Source of the DNA: JAXHTY01 sp034189225
GTDB taxonomy: Bacteria > Desulfobacterota > Desulfobacteria > Desulfobacterales > Desulfosudaceae
DNA length: 64,000 bases
Reading direction: 5' to 3'
Assembly: GCA_034189225.1 (NCBI GenBank)
Contig: JAXHVL010000133.1
Location: 1 to 64,000, forward strand
The position numbers and the translations under genes are program-made. Shown piece by piece: positions 46,773 to 55,769 of the stretch (positions within the stretch are counted from its first letter, which is position 1; each line of letters begins with the position of its first letter). The notes under the pieces were generated by a model that did no database searches, was not told where the DNA came from, and saw only the letters and a list, made by a program, of their open reading frames with translations.

Positions 46773-49352
46773 ATGACTATATCCCATATACGTCCAAACA
46801 TGCGTAAACCGCTGACGATGATAATGTTGTTTTTCATGGCCGTGGTGATGAGCCCGTCCTTTGCGATGGGCAATGCCTATGCCGATGAGGGGGCGGTGAA
46901 CGGTACGCGGTTGCCGGCGACCGCCGGCGTGACCGGCATGGACCATTCCATCTCGGAAAGCCTGGCCTCGGAAAAGGCGATTCTGGCGGATATTGAAGCC
47001 GCATACAACCGGGCCAGAAAGCGGGAATCAGCGCTGGCGGCGGAACTGGAAAACTATCAGTTCCAGCATACCACTTATGCCAATCTTGCGGCATTGTCAC
47101 AGACGCCGACCCGGCATCTGGAAAATGCCAGTTTTCAGGTGAAAATATCATTGATCAATATAAGGGACCGGCTTGATGAACTCAAGGCGCAGCTGAAATG
47201 GATGAACCGGGCCAGGGCGGATGCCGAAGAACAGCTGGTGATAAACAAGCAGTATCTGAGCGAATTGTCGGCGGACCGGCAACCGGATCAACAGAACGAT
47301 AAGATGGTAAAGGACTTAAAGACGCTGGTAGATGTCATTCAGGAAAAAAGCACCTACCTGGGGTACCTCAATGATTTTTATGCCGCCCGGGTGGATCGGT
47401 TCGTCGCCATTCATCAGAAGCTGAAAAATCTGTCCCAGCGGCTGGATACGCGGATCGGGGAAACCCGTCAACGCGCCATTTTTCAACGGACGGGCATGCC
47501 TCTTGCCGGGGGATGGGAAGGTGTGAGGCTGGATTTAAAACGGCTTCCGGGAGAAATGGGGTCCCTGCTGTCGATGGAATATTTTCGGCATCAGCTGAAT
47601 CTGTTCTGGCGGTCCAGCAAGTCGTTTCTGTTGACCCTGGTCCCGTTGCTGGCACTGCTGGCGGTGCTGGCGGTGCGTTTATACCCCTATCGCCGGCGGT
47701 TTGACCAGAACGATGTGATGGTACAGTGTCCGGTCGCAGGGCTGGCGCTATCGGTGTTTCGACGATCCATATATCTGGTCCTGCTGTCCGTTATATTGGT
47801 GGTCTATATGCGCATCGGCAACTTGTATGCCACCTCTCCGCTAGTGGGGTTTATTCTGGCGCTTCTTCTGCTGTATCTGTTTACCCGTTGGGGCCGGGAC
47901 GCCATTGCCTTTGCCACGGACCGGGAAATCGTCCAGATGCCGGATGCCCTTAAACGACGGCTGGATTTCCTTCTTATAATGGTCCGGCTGTTTGGCTTCA
48001 CCTATATTGTTGTGGAATTTTTGCTGGAAGCCGACAGCGAACTGCTGTCTTTGGTCCGCCTGATTTTTGAGATCGCATTGATCGGCTGGTGCCTGTCGTT
48101 CTGGGAAATGAACAAGCGGCTTCAGCGCGGTAACGGCTCCACACCGGCACTTGCCGCCAGAATGATTCCCTCAACAGTGCTTTTCTGGCTCATCGGCATC
48201 GGCGGATTTGTGTGCGAAGTCACGGGATACGGGTTTTTTGCCATGCACTGGTATGTATCCTGGGGTAAGACGCTGGTGCTTGGGCTCTGGGCGGTTATGA
48301 TCTATGCCGGGTTGCGGCAGATGAGCAGGCTCTATCAGATTGATCCGGATGCCGAGCAGGTGGTTTCTGACGAAGATACGTCAAACAGGGACGCACCGGT
48401 GAGATGGCTGTTGATCAAGATTGGTCAGGTAGCCCTGTGTGTCGCGGTCGTTGTGGCGATTGTGCTGGCATGGGGCGGTAAACGGACCTTTCTGCTGACC
48501 CTGTTTCAGACGCTGAAGCATCCGTTTAAAATCGGTAATCTCCAGTTGAGCGTCATGGGATTTGTTTACTCTCTGGTGGTGCTGGTGCTTACCCATATGT
48601 TGGTTCAGGCATGGCGGTACGTATTTCAGCGCAAAATCCTCGCCAGAAGCGGCATGGAGATGGGGCTTCAGGAGTCCCTGGTCACCATCAGCGGGTATTT
48701 GATATGGGCGCTGGGTGTGCTGGTGGCCCTGCATGTGATCGGCTTCAATACAACATCCCTGGCCGTAGCCTTCGGGGCCTTGGGCATTGGGCTCGGGTTC
48801 GGCCTTCAGAATATATTTAATAATTTTGTCAGTGGAATTATTCTGCTGTTTGAGCGCCCCATCCAGGTGGGTGACGACATCGAGGTGACCGGCACATGGG
48901 CCACCGTCAAGAAGATCAACGTGCGTTCCACCGTGGTGCAGACGTATGATAATGCCTCGCTGATCATTCCCAATTCGGAACTCATCAGCAAGCAGGTGAC
49001 CAACTGGAGCTTTAAGGATAAGCGGCTTCGCCGGAGTATCGAAGTGGGCGTGGCCTATGGCTCGGACATTGAACGGGTGCGGGAAACCCTCATGGAGGTG
49101 GCCGCCAATACCCCGCGGGTGTTGAAATATCCCAAACCGGATGTGGTGTTCAGGGATTTCGGGGACAGCGCCCTGATCTTCAGGTTGCGGGTGTGGACCA
49201 ATATCGCCTATTTCTACATGGTGGAAACCGCTATTCGGTTCGAGATCGACCGGCTGTTCCGGGAGCGCAACATCGTCATCGCCTTTCCCCAGCGGGATGT
49301 GCATGTATATCATGATGAGAAAGCCTCAGCCAAGTCTGATGAAAAAGAATAG
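46773..49352 (+). CDS. Mechanosensitive ion channel, MscK/MscM-like
   Basis: About 860 residues; exact start uncertain among ATGs at 46746, 46773 and 46800, none with a strong ribosome site. A signal peptide (residues ~10-40, MIMLFFMAVVMSPSFAMG) leads to a ~200-residue periplasmic coiled-coil region (LASEKAILADIEAAYNRARK). About ten membrane helices follow, then the MscS pore and cytoplasmic domain: SLAVAFGALGIGLGFGLQNI, FNNFVSGIILLFERPIQVGD, VRSTVVQTYDNASLIIPN. It opens under membrane tension to release solutes, protecting against hypo-osmotic shock. That complements the trehalose genes, since trehalose is a compatible solute. Confidence 0.9.
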   Translation: MTISHIRPNMRKPLTMIMLFFMAVVMSPSFAMGNAYADEGAVNGTRLPATAGVTGMDHSISESLASEKAILADIEAAYNRARKRESALAAELENYQFQHTTYANLAALSQTPTRHLENASFQVKISLINIRDRLDELKAQLKWMNRARADAEEQLVINKQYLSELSADRQPDQQNDKMVKDLKTLVDVIQEKSTYLGYLNDFYAARVDRFVAIHQKLKNLSQRLDTRIGETRQRAIFQRTGMPLAGGWEGVRLDLKRLPGEMGSLLSMEYFRHQLNLFWRSSKSFLLTLVPLLALLAVLAVRLYPYRRRFDQNDVMVQCPVAGLALSVFRRSIYLVLLSVILVVYMRIGNLYATSPLVGFILALLLLYLFTRWGRDAIAFATDREIVQMPDALKRRLDFLLIMVRLFGFTYIVVEFLLEADSELLSLVRLIFEIALIGWCLSFWEMNKRLQRGNGSTPALAARMIPSTVLFWLIGIGGFVCEVTGYGFFAMHWYVSWGKTLVLGLWAVMIYAGLRQMSRLYQIDPDAEQVVSDEDTSNRDAPVRWLLIKIGQVALCVAVVVAIVLAWGGKRTFLLTLFQTLKHPFKIGNLQLSVMGFVYSLVVLVLTHMLVQAWRYVFQRKILARSGMEMGLQESLVTISGYLIWALGVLVALHVIGFNTTSLAVAFGALGIGLGFGLQNIFNNFVSGIILLFERPIQVGDDIEVTGTWATVKKINVRSTVVQTYDNASLIIPNSELISKQVTNWSFKDKRLRRSIEVGVAYGSDIERVRETLMEVAANTPRVLKYPKPDVVFRDFGDSALIFRLRVWTNIAYFYMVETAIRFEIDRLFRERNIVIAFPQRDVHVYHDEKASAKSDEKE

Positions 49353-49826
49353 GGCATATAGTGCTTGAACTTTCTCTTCGTGCTTTGTCCCTTATCGGCA
49401 TAGCCTTTTGTCTCTGGGCTGGCCCTCTGGGCCAGGTCAGCGTACAGTGGCTTTGCCATCAGTACGGTTTTAATCGTGAAAAAGTATACGTTGTTCACAA
49501 CAAAGCCCGGCAATAACTGCAATCGCTATCGGTATCGAAATCGTCAGATGCATTCGCTCATTGTAATTTGAGACTGATACAAAGCGGTGGACAGAAAGAT
49601 TTTTGGTCCAAATTTGAAGTAGGGCAACCACGGGGGGTTGCCCCTACGGCGGTTCGTGAACATCCGGGCAATTTCGTAGGGGCAGGCACGGGGGCCTGCC
49701 CTGGCTCGATTTCAATAGCGATCCCGATACCGATTTCGATTTGGACTAAACCCCTTCCATGGGTAATCCAAAGCCTGGCCCTCTGGGCCAGGATTCTTTA
49801 TTGATATAAGAAAAAAAAAGGGGGCC
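49353..49826. other. Intergenic stretch of small repeats
   Basis: No gene. It holds two cctggccctctgggccagg palindromes (49412-49437 and 49770-49790), a cgatcccgataccgatttcg run (49720-49740) and an inverse-type run (49513-49535) that look like fossil S23-gene tails. Two GTAGGGGC-type hairpins (around 49621-49650 and 49676-49704) lie between. Confidence 0.6.
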
Positions 49827-49829
49827 GTG

Positions 49830-50894
49830 ATGCGCTTTATCAAAAAAAGCCGGAAAAAGGCCGGGGCATCGCCCGGAACCCTGGTTCATGTGGGAGAAAA
49901 GCATACCGACCGGGTGGACATCACCCTTACCGAATATGACCGGAATCATTTGTCGGAAAGGCGGCTGCCGGCTGTGGAAAGCCTGGGGCTGGAAACAAGG
50001 GGCAAGGAGGCGGTGCAGTGGATTGACATCAGCGGTATTCATGATGTGGAGATTATCGAAGCCATTGGCAGGGAATTTGATGTTCATTCCCTTGTCCTTG
50101 AAGACATCCTGAATGCCGGTCACCGGCCCAAACTGGAAGTGCATGATGATTATCTTTATATCGTCCTTAAAATGCTTACCCATGATGCCGATGCTGACAC
50201 CATCCATTCAGAGCAATTGAGTGTAATTCTCGGCGACGGGTATGTGATTTCATTTCAGGAAAAATCCGGTGATGTATTTGATGCGGTGCGCGAACGCCTT
50301 CTCACGGGCAGGGGCCTGATCCGGAAAAACGGCAGCGACTACCTGGTCTATGCCCTGATTGATGCGGTGGTGGACCACTATTTTCTCATTCTGGAACACT
50401 TCAGTGACCGTATCGAAACCATAGAAGAAACCCTGCTGAACAATCCTTCTCCGGAAATCCTGACGGCCATCCATACCCACAAACGGGAAATGGTGTTTTT
50501 CGGAAAACAGATCCGGCCCCTGCGGGATATCGTCGGGCAACTGAAAAAGGGAGAATCCTCCTATGTTCAGCCGGTAAACCGATTGTTTTTTGATGATGTT
50601 CATGATCATATGATTCAGGCGGTGGAAGTGACGGAGTCTTTCCGGGACATGCTTACCGGTTTGCAGGATCTCTGTATGTCCACCATCAGCTATAAAATGA
50701 ACGAGGTGATGAAGGTATTGACCATAATTGCCACTATTTTTATTCCCCTCACCTTTATCGCCGGTGTTTACGGTATGAATTTCGAGCATATGCCGGAGCT
50801 GTCCTGGCGGTGGGGATATGGCGCGGTCTGGCTGGTAATGGGAGGGGTGGCCGCAGGGCTGGTTGTTTATTTCAAAAAGAAGAAATGGTTTTAA
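49830..50894 (+). CDS. corA: CorA-family magnesium/cobalt transporter
   Basis: About 354 residues; the ATG at 49830 is taken (GTG at 49827 is in frame) with AAGGGGG upstream. A large N-terminal cytoplasmic domain includes WIDISGIHDVEIIEAIGREF and LEDILNAGHRPKLEVHDDYL, then a long helix leading to two C-terminal membrane helices. The pore signature GMN is present (FIAGVYGMNFEHMPELSW), and the basic tail KKKKWF ends the protein. CorA pentamers import Mg2+ (also Co2+, Ni2+). Monocistronic between repeat blocks. Confidence 0.95.
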   Translation: MRFIKKSRKKAGASPGTLVHVGEKHTDRVDITLTEYDRNHLSERRLPAVESLGLETRGKEAVQWIDISGIHDVEIIEAIGREFDVHSLVLEDILNAGHRPKLEVHDDYLYIVLKMLTHDADADTIHSEQLSVILGDGYVISFQEKSGDVFDAVRERLLTGRGLIRKNGSDYLVYALIDAVVDHYFLILEHFSDRIETIEETLLNNPSPEILTAIHTHKREMVFFGKQIRPLRDIVGQLKKGESSYVQPVNRLFFDDVHDHMIQAVEVTESFRDMLTGLQDLCMSTISYKMNEVMKVLTIIATIFIPLTFIAGVYGMNFEHMPELSWRWGYGAVWLVMGGVAAGLVVYFKKKKWF

Positions 50895-51056
50895 AGACTG
50901 ACGGCCCTAGAAAACCGCCCCTGCTCGGCTGCGCTGCAAGGGGCTGGGCACGTGTTGCTGTTCAGTTACCCCTATTACTTGCCCATGGCGGCCTGAGGAT
51001 GCATATGTAGCGGCGGACCATCAGGATTTTAGTGACATATGACGATTGACATGACT

Positions 51057-51151
51057 CTACGCGTTTTTGATGAAGCGTTTGCGGATTTCCACCAGACCGG
51101 TCAGGCCGATACCCATCAGCAGCAGGTGCCGGGACGGCCTTTTTTTTGCAG
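51057..51151 (-). pseudogene. PEP-CTERM-like sorting tail, degraded
   Basis: The minus strand reads HLLLMGIGLTGLVEIRKRF then IKNA and stop, in one frame; directly upstream VPAPA reads in another. VPxPA, a membrane helix with GIGLxGL and a final basic cluster are the hallmarks of PEP-CTERM/VPxPA exosortase signals. One base change would restore a continuous tail. The body of the protein is missing. Confidence 0.45.
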
Positions 51152-51304
51152 CCCCATGGAAGCCACGAAAAGACCACCGATTGACACGTTTGAGAGCACC
51201 CTGGTATAAATTATTGAAAACAAATGAATGGGTGGGCGGGTTGTATTTCGATGCCTGCCCCGATGCCTGACCATGAAACCATACGAAATTTCATTTATTG
51301 CCGG

Positions 51305-51448
51305 CGTGTGGATCATTATCTCATTCCCATGGCCATCTCCCTGGGTTTTGGCATCATCTTTTCCACCGCCATTGTTCTTGTTCTCGTTCCATGTCTCTAC
51401 ATGGCCATGGAAGATATTGTTCTATTATTAAAATCTGTTTGGACATGA
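51305..51448 (+). pseudogene. C-terminal remnant of an RND efflux transporter
   Basis: The frame ending in TGA at 51448 encodes HYLIPMAISLGFGIIFSTAI then VLVLVPCLYMAMEDIVLL. This is the last membrane helix of HAE-type RND pumps, commonly IPMAISLGFGILFAT followed by LVPSLY. The remaining ~1000 residues are absent. Confidence 0.6.
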
Positions 51449-51475
51449 GTATGGCTGAGATCTTTCCAGGTCATG

Positions 51476-51985
51476 TTATTTGAGCATGTGCGTTGCCAGC
51501 AGGGTATCTTTCAGATATTTATTGTCAGGGTTTTTAAAGTAGGTTCTGAAGAGGGAACGGCTTTCTTTTTCCCGGATGCCGGTGGTGATGGTGAGGTCGG
51601 CATCCCTGTATAAGGGAGGGAGTGTGGTCCGGTCGCACCGGGTGCCGCCGCCCATGGGGTCATCGCAGCCGTATACGATATGACGGATTCCGTGGATCAC
51701 AATGGCACCGAAGCACATGAGGCAGGGTTCCAGGGTACAGTAAAGCGTAAGGGTGCCGGGATCAATGGGACGGGAGGATGCTTGAAAAATCCAGTTGAGC
51801 TGCCGAAGCGCCCGGATTTCCGCGTGGTCGGTTTCATTGCCTGTGTTGCCGGCACTTCCTTCACGTTCCCCTGAGGCGATCACGGCCTTGCCACCCGTTA
51901 TCACACAGCCCACTGGAAATTCCCCCTGTTCCAGGGCGGCCTGCGCATGTTGAAGGGCCATATCCATAAAGTAGTTGTGATTCAT
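51476..51985 (-). CDS. Nucleoside/tRNA adenosine deaminase-like protein
   Basis: About 169 residues; the ATG at 51985 is favoured because GGAG lies six bases before it. It has the zinc deaminase motifs DHAEIRAL (catalytic Glu and His ligand) and TLYCTLEPCLMCFGAIVIHG (PCxxC ligands). FMDMALQHAQAALEQGEFPV at the start is typical of the TadA/guanine-deaminase branch. TadA converts A34 of tRNA-Arg to inosine. This protein has an unusual ending (SRSLFRTYFKNPDNKYLKDT), so it may be a paralogue acting on free nucleosides. Confidence 0.85.
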   Translation of the reverse strand: MNHNYFMDMALQHAQAALEQGEFPVGCVITGGKAVIASGEREGSAGNTGNETDHAEIRALRQLNWIFQASSRPIDPGTLTLYCTLEPCLMCFGAIVIHGIRHIVYGCDDPMGGGTRCDRTTLPPLYRDADLTITTGIREKESRSLFRTYFKNPDNKYLKDTLLATHMLK

Positions 51986-52396
51986 CATTTGCTCCGTCAA
52001 TAAAACCTGATCTTCTCTTTCAGGATACTTTAGCCGGCACCGATTGTCTTGTCAAATCGAACGGAAAAGTAAATAGCTTTACTGTTTTGACAAACTACAT
52101 GATTTCAGCGTATCCTGTACTAACAAACTCGTAAAAGGGATGAAAAGAGCAGCACAGCCCAGGAGCGCGGGAACCAGGTGAAAACCAATTTTCCTGTCAT
52201 ACTTTTCTTTGCTCGCACAAAGAAGATAGTCCCGTAAAAAGTCAGATTTGGGACGGCAAACTCAACAACCACCCCGGCCTTTGTGGCGGGATGGGTTGAA
52301 AAAAACGGCTGAAAGCCGGGATACGGGTCTACAGACCCGTTAATGCTCCGTCTTGAAATTACCATCTTTCTCAGGTTCAAAATGGTACTCAATATT

Positions 52397-52552
52397 GATG
52401 GTCTCGTAAAAAGTCAATTTTGGGACGGCAAAGTAAAAAGTTCAAGATACGGCGCAGCCCTATCACTCCCGAGGAATGAGGCGTACTTGGCGTACGCCGC
52501 AGTGACGAGGGATGCAGCGCAACACAGATATTGGACTTTTTACGAAGCCGTC
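52397..52552 (-). mobile_element. MITE family A, copy 3 (156 bp, inverted)
   Basis: Starts GATGGTCTCGTAAAAAGTC and ends GACTTTTTACGAAGCCGTC. Flanked by the exact 6-bp duplication AATATT (52391-52396, 52553-52558). Same 156-bp length as the other two copies. Confidence 0.88.
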
Positions 52553-52700
52553 AATATTAAATTCGAAACACGAAGACACGTGATTCTTGAACTCACCCTT
52601 CGTGTTCTTCGTGAGCTTCGTGGTTCATTTGAGCTGATATTTATTACCACGAAGAGCACGAAGGGCACGAAGATATATGCATCGCTTTGCTGCTATTGCA

Positions 52701-52872
52701 CTTCCAAGGAACTTGTTTTTTTTGGAAGGCTAAAGCCTTCCATTACATGAATTGAGGACATTATCGAATCAGGGGATTTTACCTCGGTTTGTGTAGCGGA
52801 GGTCTTTAGACCTCCATAAGTTACTTACTGCAAAAACGCCGCGGCGGGGTTGGAAGCTTTTTACGAAGCCGT
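52701..52872 (+). repeat. Repeat G (copy 2)
   Basis: Near-identical to 4496-4669, including both short hairpins and the gtgtagcgga string. Copy 2 ends gaagccgtc where copy 1 has gaagccatc. Its right end leads directly into E/F-type sequence. Confidence 0.8.
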
Positions 52873-53028
52873 CAAAGAAAGGTATGCAAAAGAAAGGGTG
52901 CCCCGCAGCCTTCGGCTATCCTCGCGGGAGCTGGGGAACGAGAAAAACTGGAGCCCGGTACAACGCTTTAGGGCCGAAGTCCGCTTGATTTCGATCTGGA
53001 TGAATATTCTTCAGAACGGGAAGAAAAA

Positions 53029-54156
53029 ATGAAACCAGGATTGGCAATGATGATGTTCAGTGTTTTTCTGATATCCTTCGTTACGGTCATGCTTGTGTAT
53101 GTGATGTGGCGCATAGGGTCTGTTCCGTTTGTCGCACGCCATATGGCACCGAAGTCTATTGTTCTGGCTGCTTTTATCCTTTGGGTTATCTTTGTAGCGG
53201 GGATCGTGTATGGCCATCAGGCCCGGGGGGGCGTTGCCCTTATTTTCGAATATGCGGGCATGACCCTTATGGGCATGCTGCTGATCATGATGGTCGTGTT
53301 TCTGGCGGTAGATGTGTTCACCGGTTTCGGGGCATTGATGCCGCGATGGACGCCAAGGCTGCGGGAATTGGCGCTGATCGCCGGCCTGCTGATGACGCTG
53401 TTTGCCATTTTTCAGGGACTCCGGCCGCCGGTGGTTCGTTCGTTCAGCGTTGCATCGCCGGATCTTCCGGCAAACCTGGACGGAACGCGGGTCGTTGTGA
53501 TGTCGGATCTGCACGTGGGCTCTATTCTGAACCCCCGATGGCTGACGGGCAGGATCAAACAGGTGCAGGCGCTGAATCCGGATATGGTGATTCTGGCCGG
53601 CGATATTCTCGAAGGCCATGATCACCGCGATCATGCGGCATTGCTGTCTGCGTTTGAACTGCTTGCGCCTCCGCTGGGCGTGTGGGCAGTTTTGGGTAAT
53701 CATGAATTTTACCGGGGCAAGGAAAAGGCGATTGCATTTCTCGAGGCTGCCGGCATAAAGGTGCTTCGGGACAGGTGGGTGATGCCGGTGCCGGGACTGG
53801 TCGTGGCGGGGGTGGACGATTTGACGTTCAAATACGGCCGGGACGGTATAGCACGGGGGGTGAAAAAAGCACTGACCGGCAGGCCGGAGGGGGCCACGAT
53901 TTTTGTCTCGCACACGCCATGGGGGTCCAGGGCGGCCGCTGCCGCTGGTGTGGATCTGATGGTGGCCGGCCATACCCACGGCGGCCAGATCTGGCCGTTC
54001 GGTTATCTCGTTCAACAGAATTACCCGCTGCTGGCCGGCCGGTACGATGTGAACGGAATGACCGTGCTGGTCTGCCGCGGCACCGGCACCTGGGGACCGC
54101 GCATGCGGTTGTGGCGGCCCGGGGAAATATTGCATATAACCCTGGGCGTTTCGTGA
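53029..54156 (+). CDS. Membrane-bound metallophosphoesterase
   Basis: A 375-residue protein. Four membrane helices occupy residues ~5-130 (e.g. MMMFSVFLISFVTVMLVYVM, SIVLAAFILWVIFVAGIVYG). The calcineurin-like domain follows from ~150: VVMSDLHVGSIL, ILAGDILEG, VLGNHEFYRG, FVSHTP and VAGHTHGGQIWPFG, with all five metal-binding motifs intact. Related YaeI/YkuE-type proteins hydrolyse phospholipid or nucleotide phosphodiesters. An outside- or cytoplasm-facing active site cannot be decided here. Followed by CACGAAG repeats (54190-54260), so no operon downstream. Confidence 0.9.
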   Translation: MKPGLAMMMFSVFLISFVTVMLVYVMWRIGSVPFVARHMAPKSIVLAAFILWVIFVAGIVYGHQARGGVALIFEYAGMTLMGMLLIMMVVFLAVDVFTGFGALMPRWTPRLRELALIAGLLMTLFAIFQGLRPPVVRSFSVASPDLPANLDGTRVVVMSDLHVGSILNPRWLTGRIKQVQALNPDMVILAGDILEGHDHRDHAALLSAFELLAPPLGVWAVLGNHEFYRGKEKAIAFLEAAGIKVLRDRWVMPVPGLVVAGVDDLTFKYGRDGIARGVKKALTGRPEGATIFVSHTPWGSRAAAAAGVDLMVAGHTHGGQIWPFGYLVQQNYPLLAGRYDVNGMTVLVCRGTGTWGPRMRLWRPGEILHITLGVS

Positions 54157-54380
54157 TCGTCATCTTTCTCGTAATCGGCTGCCGTTCCATAAACCACGAA
54201 GCTCACTAAGTGCACGAAGGCCATTTGCCGCTTTCTTCGTGTCCTTCGTGATAGAGTATGCTTTTTCCGTGCCTTTCCGTGTATTCCGTGGTTGCAAAAG
54301 ATGCTGTTATTGCTGGCGAAAGAAAAAGGCTCTCGAATTAATTCACCGTTGAGCCCCCGGAAAACCCGATCCGGGCGGTA
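54157..54380. repeat. CACGAAG-type repeat cluster
   Basis: Both strands carry 8-12-bp units of the type accacgaagctcac and cttcgtgtccttcgtg (54190-54255), then ttccgtgtattccgtgg. The same kind of cluster is at 7440-7535, 52565-52675 and 40570-40605. Function unknown. Confidence 0.6.
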
Positions 54381-55280
54381 TCATTGGGCCATCAGAAATT
54401 GCCGTGCCGCGGCCACGCCCTGATTGAACCCTTCAAGGATTTTTTCCGCATCCCGGGTCAGCCGGCTGACCCGAAAGTCTTCCGGCGGATAGATTACCTG
54501 AATGTCCGCATGCGTCTGCTCCAGTTCATCCAGAATCCCGTTGTAAACCTCATCGTAGTTTCCAAGAGCGGCCAGAAGAAACTGATGAGAGGGGTCTTTG
54601 TAATATGTCTCGTAAATTTTCCGGGCCCAGAAAGAAAGCTCGCCTTTACGGTAGCCGCGCTGGCGGGTGGTTACCACGAGAATATCTTTTTCTTTGAATC
54701 CCATGGCCAGGGCTTTTTGATAGGGTATAGGGTCCAGGACCGCGCCATCAAGAAAATCATATCCATTATAATGGATAAATCCCCGATAGAGAAACGGTAT
54801 GGCCGCGGTGGCCTTAAGGGTCGTGGGGATGTCGTCCTTTCGGGAACTTAGGTATACGGTCTGGGGCGGCGCATCGGGGGGGCAGTGGGTAGCGGTGATC
54901 AATAGCGGGCAGGCGTGTTTCACCCGTTTTATATCCAGCGGCTCTTCGCCGTTGATAATGGTGTCCACCATCCAGTCCAGGTTGAGAATATGTTCGTCCG
55001 GTTTGAGGATGTTCCATTTGCGGATAAAATTGTTGCTTAACAGCTGGGTGAAAAACGCATCCCGGGCCAGGTAGACCTGTCCGCCCGCATAGGCGGTACC
55101 GATCAGGGCTCCCGCGGATGTCCCCGTGATCAGTTTCCACGGGTAGTAGTTCCTGTCGGCAAAAGCCTGCAATACGCCGGCGACAAACACGCCGCGCATG
55201 CCGCCGCCTTCAAGCACCAGCGCCCGTTTTTTGGGGAATTTCGGTTTATGTGTGAAAAGGTTTTGAAAAAGCCGGACCAT
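54381..55280 (-). CDS. Patatin-like phospholipase (RssA/YjjU type)
   Basis: About 299 residues from the ATG at 55280; an in-frame TTG at 55301 is less likely. Oxyanion hole LEGGGMRGVF, nucleophile Ser in ITGTSAGAL and catalytic Asp in FLDGAVLDPIPY, the complete Ser-Asp dyad. NWDGxxR-like insertions of YjjU proteins are partly visible (KRVKHACPLLITATHCPPD). Patatins hydrolyse membrane phospholipid acyl esters. No signal peptide. Monocistronic. Confidence 0.9.
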   Translation of the reverse strand: MVRLFQNLFTHKPKFPKKRALVLEGGGMRGVFVAGVLQAFADRNYYPWKLITGTSAGALIGTAYAGGQVYLARDAFFTQLLSNNFIRKWNILKPDEHILNLDWMVDTIINGEEPLDIKRVKHACPLLITATHCPPDAPPQTVYLSSRKDDIPTTLKATAAIPFLYRGFIHYNGYDFLDGAVLDPIPYQKALAMGFKEKDILVVTTRQRGYRKGELSFWARKIYETYYKDPSHQFLLAALGNYDEVYNGILDELEQTHADIQVIYPPEDFRVSRLTRDAEKILEGFNQGVAAARQFLMAQ

Positions 55281-55583
55281 AGGACTGTCACCGACATCCA
55301 ATTGAGATTGATATTGTATGAACGCGAGTATTATGGTCCTCGCGATGTGCCATTGTTCTCATAGAGAATGCCATAAAATCATCGATAATACAAATGACGG
55401 CTTCGCCAAAAGCTTCCAGCCCCGCCGCGGCATTTTCGCAGTAAGTAACGTGCGCCATAGCTTCGCAATCGAATCTTAACTTATCGATTTCGATACCGAT
55501 ACCGATTTCGATTTCGAATCGAGTTCCTTGGAAGTCCAATACAAATAACAAAGGAGGGTATCAGGGGTATCAGGGGGGAGGTA
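55281..55583. other. Intergenic stretch with repeat fragments
   Basis: A diverged inverted terminus of repeat F (55394-55440), a cgatttcgataccgatacc run (55488-55515, S23-tail-like) and the small motif gttccttggaagtc (55522-55535, inverse of the motif at 2468 and 4494). No gene or promoter is evident. Confidence 0.55.
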
Positions 55584-55769
55584 TTATTCCCAGTGGATGC
55601 AGGATGAGGGACAGTTTCTTATCGCCTCATCCACATCATCCACGGGGTATTCAGGCAGGTCGGCCACTTCAATGTAGCCGGCGTCATTGAATTGAAAGAC
55701 ATCCGGGCATACCGAGGTGCAGACTTCGCACAGTATGCATTCACTGAGTTCGACGATGGGACGTTTCAT
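55584..55769 (-). CDS. Ferredoxin, single [4Fe-4S] type
   Basis: A 61-residue ferredoxin. Cysteines at 11, 14, 17 and 21 (SECILCEVCTSVCPDVFQF) and the C-terminal RNCPSSCIHWE fit the Desulfovibrio-type monocluster ferredoxins, in which the two remaining cysteines may form a disulfide or a convertible site. It is an electron carrier in the cytoplasm. Its start follows the last base of the flavodiiron stop, so the two are co-translated. It probably supplies or drains electrons for the oxygen-reducing system. Confidence 0.9.
   Translation of the reverse strand: MKRPIVELSECILCEVCTSVCPDVFQFNDAGYIEVADLPEYPVDDVDEAIRNCPSSCIHWE

Larger units (their letters stand above)
50895..51475. other. Gene graveyard with repeat E fragment
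   Basis: No intact gene. Bases ~50908-50966 are an inverted piece of repeat E. Two remnants are listed separately: a PEP-CTERM-like tail (minus strand) and the end of an RND transporter (plus strand). Confidence 0.6.
51986..53028. other. Kilobase of repeats without genes
   Basis: No gene. In order: a fragment of E/F-type sequence (~52195-52260), MITE A copy 3 (52397-52552), CACGAAG-type tandem repeats on both strands (52565-52675), repeat G copy 2 (52701-52872) and another piece of E/F (52873-52930, inverted sense). ORF 52343-52750 is a product of these repeats. Confidence 0.7.

Noticed and set aside
53011..54135. 374-aa minus-strand ORF opposite the metallophosphoesterase
   Set aside because: Arg/His/Gln-rich nonsense translation; the plus strand has all phosphoesterase motifs.
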